NCBI GenBank assembly: GCA_964035575.1
Contig: OZ037851.1
Span: 992,001-1,056,000, forward strand
Direction: 5' to 3'
Length of the DNA stretch: 64,000 nucleotides
Source: Rhynchopus sp. YZ270_cl-10
Lineage: Eukaryota > Euglenozoa > Diplonemea > Diplonemida > Diplonemidae
The notes under the pieces were generated by a model. That model saw nothing but the letters and a program-made list of their open reading frames with translations. It had not been told where the DNA came from and ran no database searches. Positions within the stretch are counted from its first letter, which is position 1. Each line of letters opens with the position of its first letter. The translations under genes and the position numbers were made by a program. Positions 42,822 through 52,206 of the stretch are shown piece after piece.

Positions 42822-44003
42822 TTTTTTTTTTTTTTTTTTTTTTTCACTGTAACCTACCATGGTAGGCGTGACGCTGACTACGCGGTAGTTATTGGTAGCC
42901 GCGCCACTGGTACTGCCTCTTGCTTAGTTTTGTTGTTGTGCTACTTAGCGGGGTTCCACACTGCGACGGGGCAGGGGGGACAGCTTCCCTTTTCCTCTTG
43001 GAGACACAGTCCGCACACCTCTCCCCAAGGTGTGGCAGAGCCTACTGACTCTGGGCTGACGACAAAAGGGGACATGCCCTCAAAGAAAAAAGCTAAAAAA
43101 TTTGGGTTTTTTTTTTGTTTTGTTTTTTTTTTTGTTTTTGTTTTTTGTTTTTGTTTCTGTTTCTGTTTCTGTTTCTGTTTCTGTTTCTGTTTCTGTTTCT
43201 GTTTCTGTTTCTGTTTCTGTTTCTGTTTTTTTTTTTTTTTTTTTTAAATTGTCTCTTATTTTGATAAGGTAGGTTTAAAAAGTCATCACGCCGGTGTCAC
43301 ATCAGTGACTCAATGGCGCATGAGTGATTCAATTTCATCGTCCAGATATCCAGCCTCGCAAAGGAAGCGGAGCACGTCTGCCTCATGGCGCTGCATCAGC
43401 TGCCCCAGGTTCGTTGTAGGGAGGCTGGAGCGTGGGGTTGCGGGGTTGCTGCACCGGGAGAAGATGTGGCGGAGCGAAGCCTCTTCGGAGCAACGTGGGC
43501 AGTACGCCGTCCTGTCCGGGTGCAGCTTGTTGTAGACGAGTGGGTGGCGTTCCACTCGGAGGTTGCGGATGGTCGTCGCACCCAGCCGCGTGAGGTGCGG
43601 TGTACGCAGCGCAGGTCGGTGCAGGGCGGTGGTGGATCCACTCTTGTAGGAGTAGATGCTGTTCTCAGCCGGTGTGGGCTCACGGCTGAGGGCACGTCGC
43701 TTCACGCACGCGCGGATGCTCGCAAGGCTGATCCGCTCGTGGTTCGCAGGGCTGCCGTTCGCACGGCTAGCGAGCTTGTCGGCTGCCTCATTGCCTAGCA
43801 CCCCCACGTGGGAGGGGATGTAGTGCAGGTGGAGTTTGTACCCTTCACGGGCACGTGAGTGTAGGAGACGCCAGAGTCGGTGCAGCGTGTCCTCGTGCAC
43901 CCCGCATGGGCCACTCGCCAGCGCCATCAGTGCGGATTGTGAGTCCGTGAGCAGGAGCACTTCTGCGGGTGCGTTCCAGGTCGTGATGCCTTCCAAGCCG
44001 TAT
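42822..44003 (-). mobile_element. 5'-truncated LINE with RNase H domain
   Basis: The minus strand carries the 3' part of a LINE. It has the RNase H and C-terminal zinc region of ORF2, then a 3' UTR with TTTCTG-type repeats (43140-43225, plus-strand notation) and a poly(A) tail, seen as a T run at 42819-42844. The 5' part (endonuclease and reverse transcriptase) is missing. T-rich sequence with GTATTTT on both sides may be the target duplication. A related tail occurs at 5389-6452. Confidence 0.8.
43310..43996 (-). pseudogene. LINE ORF2 C-terminal fragment: RNase H and zinc knuckle
   Basis: The open frame has 228 codons. LLLTDSQSALMAL holds the RNase H catalytic Asp motif, and LHYIPSHVGVLGNEAADKLA is the classic fourth motif (H...GNE.AD.LA). 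Downstream, CPRCSEEASLRHIFSRC is the CCHC knuckle that ends ORF2 in many LINEs. LINEs with RNase H include the I and Ingi groups, and it probably belongs near these. The N-terminal reverse transcriptase and endonuclease are absent, so it is not functional alone. Confidence 0.85.
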
Positions 44004-44559
44004 TTTTTTTTTTTTTTTTTGCATGCGCCAGGGTTTTATCTTGAAATTTTTTTTTGAAATTTTACCCTGTCTACCCGGTCTGGCAAAAAAGTGGTCAAAA
44101 TATTTTTTTTGCCTCCGGCGAAAATGTCTTTTTGCTTTTTTTCCCCCAAAAAATTTTTTTTATTTCTGGCTCGTCCGTTCGCCTAATAAGAGATGCCACA
44201 TCTCTTATTCGCCCCCCCCCAGTAAGAAACCTGCGTAGAAACGTTCCCAAAGGGGGTACCACAGCCAAAAATCACCTAACCATCCACAGAGGCATAAAAA
44301 AAATCGTGCGACCCCGGAATTGAACGTTTTCGTAACCGATCTTTCCAAATAAATAAAATTCGAAAAAAATTTTTTTGAAGAAAATTCATAAAATCCGTGT
44401 GACCACGGTTTTGTACTAGACCCCCCCGTTGCCAAATTACCAAACTTGTCCGCTCACCCCCCCGGAGACCCCCCCCCCCCCCTAGGTGGGGGCAAAACCC
44501 CTATTTTTTTGAGGCATTTCGATTTTTTTGGATTTACGTGCAAAGTACCCGCAAACCAC

Positions 44560-45600
44560 CGAAAATTTCGGGTCAGAGATGGTTTTGGGGTGTGGTTTGG
44601 GGGTGTTCTATAGGTGAGACACCCCAGAGATACAAAAAAATGGAAAAAAATAGCAAAAATAGACCATTTTGGCCGTTTGGGCCATTTTGGTCAAATGGCC
44701 ATTTTTGACCAATATTTCAAAAAAAAAAGCAAAAATTTGTCATCATTAGGCCTGTCTGGGCACAAATATGCCCCAAAAATGTCCCGCGAGTCCATTCCGA
44801 CCTGTTTTGAACACATTTATCGCCTTTTTTGGTGTTTTTTTGGTGTTTTGAGGTCAAAAAAGATCCCCTGACTATCCCCTGGCAGCCCTGGGCCGCGACT
44901 TGCGCCCTGCTTTTGGACCCCCTCTGGGCCAAAAAATGGGTGAAAACCCTCGAAAAAGCACTCCGGGGACCCAGATAGTTCCATATATCCACCAGAAACC
45001 CACCCAAACACCTCAAAAACATGCCAGAAAAATATTTTCAAAAACACACTTTTTTCAAAAAGTTCATCTGGGCAGGTTCCATAATGACTTATTTGAAAAA
45101 GTGTGTTTTTGAAAATGTTTTTCTGACATGTTTTTGAGGTGTTTTTGAGGGTGTGCGGTGGAAATTTGGAACTATCTGGGCTCCCAGAGTGCTTTTTCGG
45201 AGGTTTTCGCCCATTTTTTGGCCCAGAGTGGGTCTAAAAGCAGGGCGCAAGTCGCGGCCCAGGGCTGCCAGGGGATAGTCAGGGGATCTTTTTTGACCTC
45301 AAAACACCAAAAAAAACACCAAAACAAGTGCCTAAAGTGTCCAAAACAGGTCGGAATGGACTCACAGGACATTTTTGGGGTAGTTTCGTGCCCAAGCAGC
45401 TGTCATGATGTCGAAATTTTGCTGTTTTTTTGATTTTTTTCTCAAAAAATGGCCATTTTACCCAACATGGTCAAAAGCCACTTTTTCACTATTTTTTTTG
45501 CATTTTTTCATATTCTGAGGTGCCCTAATCATGGATTTTCGGGTCTCAGGGTGTTTCTGACCCATTTCTGGGGGGTATGAGGGGTGTTGACAGGTTTTTT
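44560..45600. repeat. Large imperfect palindrome, about 1 kb
   Basis: The left arm (44560-45061) and right arm (45094-45600) are inverted copies around a centre near 45078. Matching blocks include GGTCAAAAAAGATCCCCTGA, CTGGCAGCCCTGGGC and AAAAACACACTTTTT. The arms continue weakly into C/G runs at 44465-44500 and 45650-45690. The arms differ at several per cent, so the fold is not new. There is no coding region. Confidence 0.88.
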
Positions 45601-46245
45601 GCTCACAAAACCACTTTTTCCAAAAATGCCTCACCCGTCCTGAAGGTTTTGCCCCCCCCCTACCCCCCCCCCCCCCCCCTCCCCCCCGGATGACATCCGT
45701 TGAAAGTAAAAAAGAGGCTTCCCAGTGTTCTAAATTTTTTGTACAGAAAAAAAAAAAGTACTTTTTATTTTTTCTCTCCGTACAATTTTTGATGGAAAAA
45801 TAAAAAGTACTTTTTTTTTTTCAAGTACTTTTTTTTTTCCTGTACAATTTTGATGAAAAAAAAAAAAGTACTTTTTTTCGAAAAGTGAAAAAGTACTTTT
45901 TTTGACCAAAAAATATCACTTTTTAAAAAAGTACTTTTCCGAACCGTGACAAAAAAAAAACATTGTCGATCAAAATCGTGGCTACCCCGATGATAATGGT
46001 CTACAATAAAACAAAGGTTTCGCAGCATATTGCAGTTGTTACTCCTGATTTTGACCCTGAGTTTTGGCAGTGTTTGCCGGCCGCTAAACACCCGCCAAAT
46101 GTACCGCCTTTCTCACCACTCAATTCGTTTGAAGGTGGGGATGGGTCATATCAAGTTTATACCGCAAATTACCTGAAAATTCAGGGTTAAAATTAGGTAC
46201 CATTGAGGTGTTACTGTTGTCCACTTCAACCTATTTTGTGTGGAT

Positions 46246-46279
<34 letters not shown>

Positions 46280-46629
46280 CCCCATTGGCGTTGTTTTCTA
46301 GGGGATATGGGTGTCGTTGCAAACCCTTCTGTAATTGTGTCGCTTTTGCTTTTTTTGGGGAGGACAAGAGTGTAAAGTACTGCACATAAACTATTTTTAT
46401 TTTGGCATAAATGTGCTCCCGTTGTATAGCCTAACTGTATTCTAAAGAACAACACTCCATTAGAGAGGGTTAATCAGCGAGAGTTTTTATTATTATTTCG
46501 TTTTGTTTCAAACCAGATTTCCGAACTTTACCCATCCCCCCAATCCTACATCATTTTTCTTTTGCTGCGCTGCGTGGTTTCAAAACTGCTGGCAAAATTA
46601 AAAAAGGATTTTTTTTTTTTTTTTTTCCA

Positions 46630-46665
46630 GTACCTTCGTCCGCATGAACAGTGAGGCGTTTGCAC
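46630..46665 (+). repeat. Hairpin element, class A
   Basis: CGTC pairs with GGCG, and GTAC with GCAC with one mismatch. It is preceded by TTTTTTCCA and followed by TTTTAACCTCTCCCC. Confidence 0.6.
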
Positions 46666-46848
46666 TTTTAACCTCTCCCCTTTTCTCCCTCCCCTTTTTC
46701 ACTGTTTTCTGAGGAGGCTCTAAAGCACCCTCAAAAATACATCCAACAATATTTTCACCTACTCAAGATGAGATATACCGTTTGTAAGTAACCTCGTCTC
46801 TTCGTTGGTGAATATTACTCTCCGTATGGTGTCCATTTTTTTTTTCAG

Positions 46849-46877
46849 GTGACCGAGCACGAGAGACTTCGGACCAC
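46849..46877 (+). repeat. Hairpin element, class B
   Basis: GTG pairs with CAC and CCGAG with CTTCGG. The upstream context is TTTTTTTTTCAG. The inner stem again differs from other members on both strands. Confidence 0.6.
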
Positions 46878-47076
46878 TTACTTATTTTTTCTTTTATTGG
46901 TTGGGGTCCACCCCGGTAACATCTGTCATGTACCAAGGTACACTGTCATGAGCGGGCTGTTGTATTTCAAGTCAACTTTATTTTTATCTGTGAAGTGATG
47001 TAGGACGGAGGTGTTCAGATACAACCCAAGAAAAAACCTACTTCATTTTTAAATCTTAAAGGAAAGTAGGTTCAAT

Positions 47077-48226
47077 GGGGTGGCCCGTGGGCGCGGCTGA
47101 AATTGTGTTCTTTTATTTCGGAGAAAATCACAAGAGGCGCAACAGAATCACAAAAAATCTTGTGATTATTTGTGATTTTTTGTGATTTTTTTTTTACTGT
47201 CGTGATTATTTGTGACTTTTTGTGATTTTTTTTTTGATTGTTGTGATTTTTGGTGATGATTTGTGATGATTTGTGATTTTTGGTGATTTTTTTTTTGATT
47301 GTTGTGATTATTTGTGACTTTTTGTGATTTTTTTTTTGATTGTTGTGATTTTTGGTGATGATTTGTGATGATTTGTGATTTTTGGTGATTTTTTTTTTGA
47401 TTGTTGTGATTATTTGTGACTTTTTGTGATTTTTTTTTTGATTGTTGTGATTTTTGGTGATGATTTGTGATGATTTGTGATTTTTGGTGATTTTTTTTTT
47501 GATTGCCGTGATTATTTGTGACTTTTTGTGATTTTTTTTTTGATTGTTGTGATTTTTGGTGATGATTTGTGATTATTTGTGATTTTTTGTGATTTTTTTT
47601 TTACTGTCGTGATTATTTGTGACTTTTTGTGATTTTTTTTTTGATTGTTGTGATTTTTGGTGATGATTTGTGATGATTTGTGATTTTTGGTGATTTTTTT
47701 TTTGATTGTTGTGATTATTTGTGACTTTTTGTGATTTTTTTTTTGATTGTTGTGATTTTTGGTGATGATTTGTGATGATTTGTGATTTTTGGTGATTTTT
47801 TTTTTGATTGTTGTGATTATTTGTGACTTTTTGTGATTATTTGCGATTTTTTTTTGATTGCCGTGATTATTTGTGACTTTTTGTGATTTTTTTTTTGATT
47901 GTTGTGATTTTTGGTGATGATTTGTGATGATTTGTGATTTTTGGTGATTTTTTTTTTGATTGTTGTGATTATTTGTGACTTTTTGTGATTATTTGCGATT
48001 TTTTTTTGATTGCCGTGATTATTTGTGACTTTTTGTGATTTTTTTTTTGATTGTTGTGATTTTTGGTGATTATTTGCGATTTTTTGTGATTTTTTGTGAT
48101 TTTTTTTTTTGATTGCCGTGATTATTTTCTATTATTTTTTCGTGATTTTTTGTGATTTTTTGTGATTTTTTTTTTTTATTTTTTTTATTTTTGAAAAAAA
48201 AAAACGCCGTGACCCCGGGCCACCCC
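47077..48226. repeat. GTGATT minisatellite enclosed by inverted ends
   Basis: About 1 kb (47150-48180) consists of variants of GTGATTATTTGTGACTTTTT with a longer period of roughly 120 bp. The block is enclosed by GGGGTGGCCCG (47077) and its inverse CGGGCCACCCC (ends 48226). Outside these, GTTCAAT and ATTCAAT flank, possibly a 7-bp target duplication with one change. It may be a TIR element filled by satellite. There are no genes. Confidence 0.8.
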
Positions 48227-48335
48227 ATTCAATCTGGGAGGTGAGAGAAATTCAGAGCATTTCTCATGCATATCTGGGTGGTATCTGTAAAACATGCTAG
48301 CCTGGGTGACATTGTAAGTATGCAGTGTCTTGCTT

Positions 48336-48367
<32 letters not shown>

Positions 48368-48377
48368 CAGTGCCTGC

Positions 48378-49931
48378 CAGTGCTGACGCTAAGGCCGGCT
48401 GGCCGGTCATATAAAAAAATTTTTTTTGACTTTTTTTTTTTCGGCCGAGCCCGGGCGCGCTTCGCGCGCCCGGGTCCCCAACCCAGCTCAAGTTGGGGGC
48501 CTCCGGCGGAATGTGCGAATTCCTCTGCAGAGTTCGGCACTTCACTGATATTTGCACCAGGCACGCGTGGGATCAGTTTACAATAAGAAACGGCGGTCAT
48601 GGCACCCAAAGGTTCGTGGCGAAGCCACGGTGCGCAACATTTCAAAAAATTGCGCTTAAAATTGCACATTTTTACTGATATACTATGTCAAAGGGAAGGG
48701 TGCGTTGGCAAGCTTGCGCCGCAGGCGCACGGTACGCTACTTTTATTATTTCGCCACGCTGCCTGCTTCCTTTTCCTTCGGCATTTGACCAATTGAGTCG
48801 CGTTCTGGCTGTGACGGGGTCACTTTGTTCATGAGGCCATTTCTGGTCACTCTCAGAGGCTCGTGAGGTGCCAACTGGGGGGGACTTCCGACCATCCCCT
48901 ACCCCACCCTGCCCACCCACCCAACACCGGTCATATATATGACCGGCATATTTTCAGACTTTTTTTTTTCTTTTTTTTTTTGGTCATATCAGCCAAAATC
49001 TGCTTAGCCGTATACTTCTGGGCCTCGTTCACTTAATAAACCACAGATGCAAATTTTTGAGCTTACGACCCCGCATTTAACTCATTTCGATCCCCTGATT
49101 TCAATCCCAAAACAATTTCAAAAAAGTAAAAAAAAATTATTTTGCGAAATGACGTCGGCAGTTTTTTCACTTTTGCTTTCCTGCGCCTGAGGTGTGAAGT
49201 TGTTGTCCAAACACTCCGAAAATGGGCTTGTATCGATTTCCGAGCTCATCGCGTTTCATAGAAAAAAAAATCGACCATTTTAGTGGAGTAGAAGTCAAAA
49301 TAAAGTGGCTCCAATGCTTTGTACATGTAATACAGGGGATTTCAGTGCAGAAAGAGTGGTTGGCTCCACCAAAAGTTGCGTACCGTGGAGTGTGTTTCCA
49401 GTTGAGAAAAATGGTCGGAATTGAAAGATTTGTCAAAAATAAATCCAAAGAAAAAAAATCGACAACTTTTGACAAAACAAATCCAATTTAGAGACACCAC
49501 TGTGTTGGACCCAAAGAGGAGATTTCCTCACCGTACATAGTACACTGTACAGTACCCAGTACATAGTACCCATTCTCCCGCCGCCCACTCGCTCGCCCCA
49601 GATGCATATTTTTGAGCGTCCGACCCCGGAATTGAACGTTTTCGCACCCTATCTTTCCAAGAATATTATTTTTCAGAATGTGCCCGGGCCATAAAATTGA
49701 TAAAATCCACCTGTCCACGGTCTGGTACGTTTGAGAGGCCGGGGGTGTAATATTTTCCCCCGAAAAGGCGCTTGTATGAATTTCCGGATCGATCTGAAAA
49801 AATTCCGGGGTCGCAACATTTTTTTGGCGGATTTTTTATCACTTTAAAGTGGCTCCAAAAACAGGCCTTTATATACGGCTAAGCAGATTTTGGCTGATAT
49901 ATGACCGGCTTTTTCCTTAGCGTCAGCACTG
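48378..49931. mobile_element. hAT-type element (1554 bp) inserted in a hairpin element
   Basis: The left end CAGTGCTGACGCTAAGG is repeated, inverted, at the right end. The inverted repeat continues, with a gap, as GCCGGTCATATA. An exact 8-bp duplication GTGCCTGC (48370-48377 and 49932-49939) flanks it and forms the start of the class A hairpin at 49932. The interior is mosaic. It has the GGGCGCGCTTCGCGCGCCC hairpin shared with the other hAT copies, repeat R1, an internal inverted repeat (48983-49012 against 49873-49905), and a backbone shared with the 41622-45948 element. No transposase is seen. Confidence 0.9.
48586..48870. repeat. Dispersed repeat R1, copy 2
   Basis: It is homologous to 23158-23440 and lies inside the 1554-bp hAT element. 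This copy has an extra TTTACTGATATACTATG segment near 48670. It is non-coding. Confidence 0.7.
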
Positions 49932-49969
49932 GTGCCTGCGTCCGCCGATGAACGGTGAGGTGTTTGCAC
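49932..49969 (+). repeat. Hairpin element, class A, at a hAT insertion point
   Basis: GTGC pairs with GCAC, CGTC with GGTG and GCCG with CGGT around the loop ATGAA. Its first eight bases are the target duplication of the hAT element, so the hairpin was present before that insertion. Confidence 0.75.
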
Positions 49970-50481
49970 TTTCAACTTCTCATTTTTGACAGTCGTCGAT
50001 TCTAATAAAAAAGATCTTTGCCAAATAAGTGTAAGGTGCTTTGTCGACAAAGAAATAATGAGGGCGATCGGAGCGGCTAGGGGGAAACACAGCGAAAAAA
50101 AAAAATGCCCCCAAGATTTCTTTCGTTCCCTTCCTGGAGCCATGTTGCTATTATTCTAGTACTCTTCAGGATCGTTCTCTCTCTTGTGGGTTTTCCATCT
50201 TTCTCATTTTTCAAGTGTTCTTTTGTTGCAGAAAATGAAAGATCATGAGTGTTCTTTGGGGGCATGGGAGGGTGGGTATGGCCAGGGCAGAACGAAAACG
50301 TAGAAAGGAACAAAAAAGAGGGGTTTGTTTTAGCGCATGCTTGTAGATAGTCTCAGGCTGCCCCTCACGCTCCGCGACACACGGTGTATTGTATCCGGAA
50401 TTTTTTTCTTCAAGTTTTGTTTTTGCTTTTTTCGACACTCCCGTGGACAGATATCTAATAATTCAACACACCACCACCAAA
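49970..50481. other. Leader region of the thiolase gene
   Basis: No gene is seen. The last 80 bases before the ATG are T-rich and end ACACACCACCACCAAA, a purine-poor leader. The reading frame is open upstream to 50389, but that part (FFSSSFVFAFF) looks like UTR or an intron. Confidence 0.5.
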
Positions 50482-51702
50482 ATGCCGATGGACGCCTACA
50501 TTGTGGACTGTGTGCGCACCGCAGGAGGAAAGAGGAAGGGAGTTCTGTCGAAGTGGCACCCCGCCGACCTTGGTGCCTCTGTGGTGGACGAGGTTGTGCG
50601 CCGCTCGGGTGTGCCGCCTGCCGCTGTGGAGGACGTGATTGTGGGGTGCGTGAGCCAGATCGGGTCGCAGGCAGGAAACGTCGGGCGGAACATTGTGCTG
50701 GCGTCGAAGGTGCTGCCGGAGGCGGTGCCCGGAACGACTGTGGACCGTCAGTGCGGAAGCTCGCAGCAGGCGCTGCACTTTGCGGCGCAGGCTGTGATGA
50801 GCGGAACACAGGATGTGGTGATTGCGGCGGGAGTGGAGATCATGACACAGGTGCCGATTGGCAGCAACATCTCCGACGGGCTGAAGGCGGGACGTGGAAA
50901 CCCGTTCGTGGCGAAGGGGTTCCAGGCCAACTACTCGAAGGACGGGAAGATGGTGATGCCGTCGCAGTTCGCAGGAGCGGAGATGCTGGCGAAGAAGTAC
51001 AACCTTGACCGTGAGTCGGTTGACCGCTTCGGAGCGGAGAGCCAGCAGAAGGCGCTTGCGGCAACGAAGGCGGGCATCTTCAAGAAGGAGATCCTTGTGG
51101 TCGAGGGGCAGGACGGGAAGACCGGGGAGAAGGTGTCTGTGACAGCCGACGAGGGCATCCGTGCCGGCACCACCTACGAGAAGCTTGCTGGCCTGAAGCC
51201 GATGGCCGAGGGTGGAGTGCTGACACCGGCAACCAGCAGCCAGATCACCGACGGTGCGTCTGCCGTGATGATCTGCAACGAGCGTGCTGTGAAGAAGTAC
51301 GGACTGAAGCCACGTGCCCGCATCCACGCCCTTGGACTTGCTGGGTCGGACCCCGTCATCATGCTTGAGGGACCGATCCCCGCCACAAAGTCTGTCCTGG
51401 CCAAGGCAGGAATGACCATTGACGACATCGACATGTACGAGGTGAACGAGGCCTTCGCGTCTGTGCCGATGGCTTGGGCCAAGGCCCTGGGTGCTGACCC
51501 GAAGAAACTGAACGTGAGCGGAGGTGCGATTGCGCTTGGCCACGCACTCGGGTCCACAGGAACCCGTTGCATGACGACCCTGGTGAACGGGCTGGAGCGC
51601 ACTGGAGGCCGCTTCGGTGTGCAGGCCATCTGCGAGGGAGGAGGCACTGCCAACGCCACCATCATCGAGCGTGTGTCCGAGGTGCGCCAGGCCAAGCTGT
51701 GA
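50482..51702 (+). CDS. Acetyl-CoA acyltransferase (thiolase) with peroxisomal AKL tail
   Basis: This intronless ORF has 406 residues. Thiolases join or cleave acyl-CoAs in beta-oxidation or acetoacetyl-CoA synthesis. The nucleophilic Cys lies in DRQCGSSQQALHFAAQ (near residue 92). The catalytic His motifs are NEAFASVP and GGAIALGHALGSTGTR, and the second active Cys region is ICEGGGTANA. The protein ends QAKL, and AKL is a canonical PTS1 signal, so import into peroxisomes is likely. The central motif GTTVDRQCGSSQQALHFAAQ resembles bacterial FadA-type enzymes more than animal mitochondrial ones. Codons are strongly biased to GTG, CTG, AAG and GGA, suggesting high expression. The start at 50482 gives MPMDAYIVDCVRTAGGKRKG, matching the family N-terminus. 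Confidence 0.95.
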   Translation: MPMDAYIVDCVRTAGGKRKGVLSKWHPADLGASVVDEVVRRSGVPPAAVEDVIVGCVSQIGSQAGNVGRNIVLASKVLPEAVPGTTVDRQCGSSQQALHFAAQAVMSGTQDVVIAAGVEIMTQVPIGSNISDGLKAGRGNPFVAKGFQANYSKDGKMVMPSQFAGAEMLAKKYNLDRESVDRFGAESQQKALAATKAGIFKKEILVVEGQDGKTGEKVSVTADEGIRAGTTYEKLAGLKPMAEGGVLTPATSSQITDGASAVMICNERAVKKYGLKPRARIHALGLAGSDPVIMLEGPIPATKSVLAKAGMTIDDIDMYEVNEAFASVPMAWAKALGADPKKLNVSGGAIALGHALGSTGTRCMTTLVNGLERTGGRFGVQAICEGGGTANATIIERVSEVRQAKL

Positions 51703-52206
51703 ACACCAAAGTCGAAGTTGTGATACGGACGTCAACGAAGGCTTTGTACATGTGTACACTTATTTGATCGGATTTGCTTGACAACGTTTGAAACCACGAA
51801 CATAAAACGGAACTACGCTGCTTTGTCGGCGTTACCAAAAAAAAAACAAAAAAAACAACACCATTGCTATTATACCCCCCACACACCCCGCGAGTCTCCC
51901 CCCCAACGGCAAATGTCTAGCGTTCAGCGATGTTTTCTCGTTCGCACCCCCCATTTTTGTTTTTGCTCTCATTTCTTTTATTCTTTTTTACGTTCCCTTT
52001 TTCTTCTTCTTTTTTTACTTTTTTTTTTTGTTTTCTCTCTTCTTTTTTACTTTTTACTTTATTCCGATTACATATCCCCTTCTCCCTCCTCCCACTACCC
52101 AATGATTTTCATCATCAACACCCCCCCTCCACCCCCTCAACCCTTCAATCCCACCCTCCTCCAGACCTTCCTCCTTCTCCCATTTCCCTAATATGATTTA
52201 AATAAA
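51703..52206. other. Intergenic, pyrimidine-rich
   Basis: Mostly C/T-rich DNA with T runs. No gene or repeat element is recognised. Confidence 0.6.

Larger units (their letters stand above)
42740..44222. mobile_element. TA-flanked element with CTGGGGGGGGGCGAATAAGAG ends
   Basis: Inverted ends of about 23 bp, CTGGGGGGGGG then CGAATAAGAGAT, lie next to TA on both sides (42738-42739 and 44223-44224). This is the pattern of Tc1/mariner-like elements. CGAATAAGAGATCAGG is repeated three times at the left end. The interior is mostly a LINE fragment, which must have inserted into it. It interrupts sequence that is continuous in the element at 48378-49931. Confidence 0.75.
41622..45948. mobile_element. 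Large inverted-repeat element with AAAGTACTTT iterons
   Basis: This 4.3-kb element has long inverted ends (about 260 bp). Both begin CACGGTTCGGAAAAGTACTTT and carry many AAAAGTACTTTT palindromes. Both ends also share GTACGG/GTACAG motifs and a GATGTCATCCG block. ACAAAA flanks both ends (41616-41621 and 45949-45954), a possible 6-bp duplication, though in A-rich DNA. The interior has no transposase. It holds a 7-bp array, a TA-flanked insertion with a LINE fragment and a 1-kb palindrome. The superfamily is unassigned. Confidence 0.75.
45949..47076. other. Intergenic with two hairpin elements
   Basis: A 75-codon ORF (45963-46190; TPDFDPEFWQCLPAAKHPPN) has protein-like composition but no recognised family. 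An A run lies at 46247-46277. Hairpins lie at 46630 and 46849. No gene can be supported. Confidence 0.4.

Noticed and set aside
47150-48180. CRISPR-like or coding repeat array
   Set aside because: It is a variable minisatellite without unique spacers or open frames.
50455-51759. A 434-codon minus-strand ORF opposite the thiolase
   Set aside because: It is a by-product of strong GC-ending codon bias, and the plus strand is a clear thiolase.
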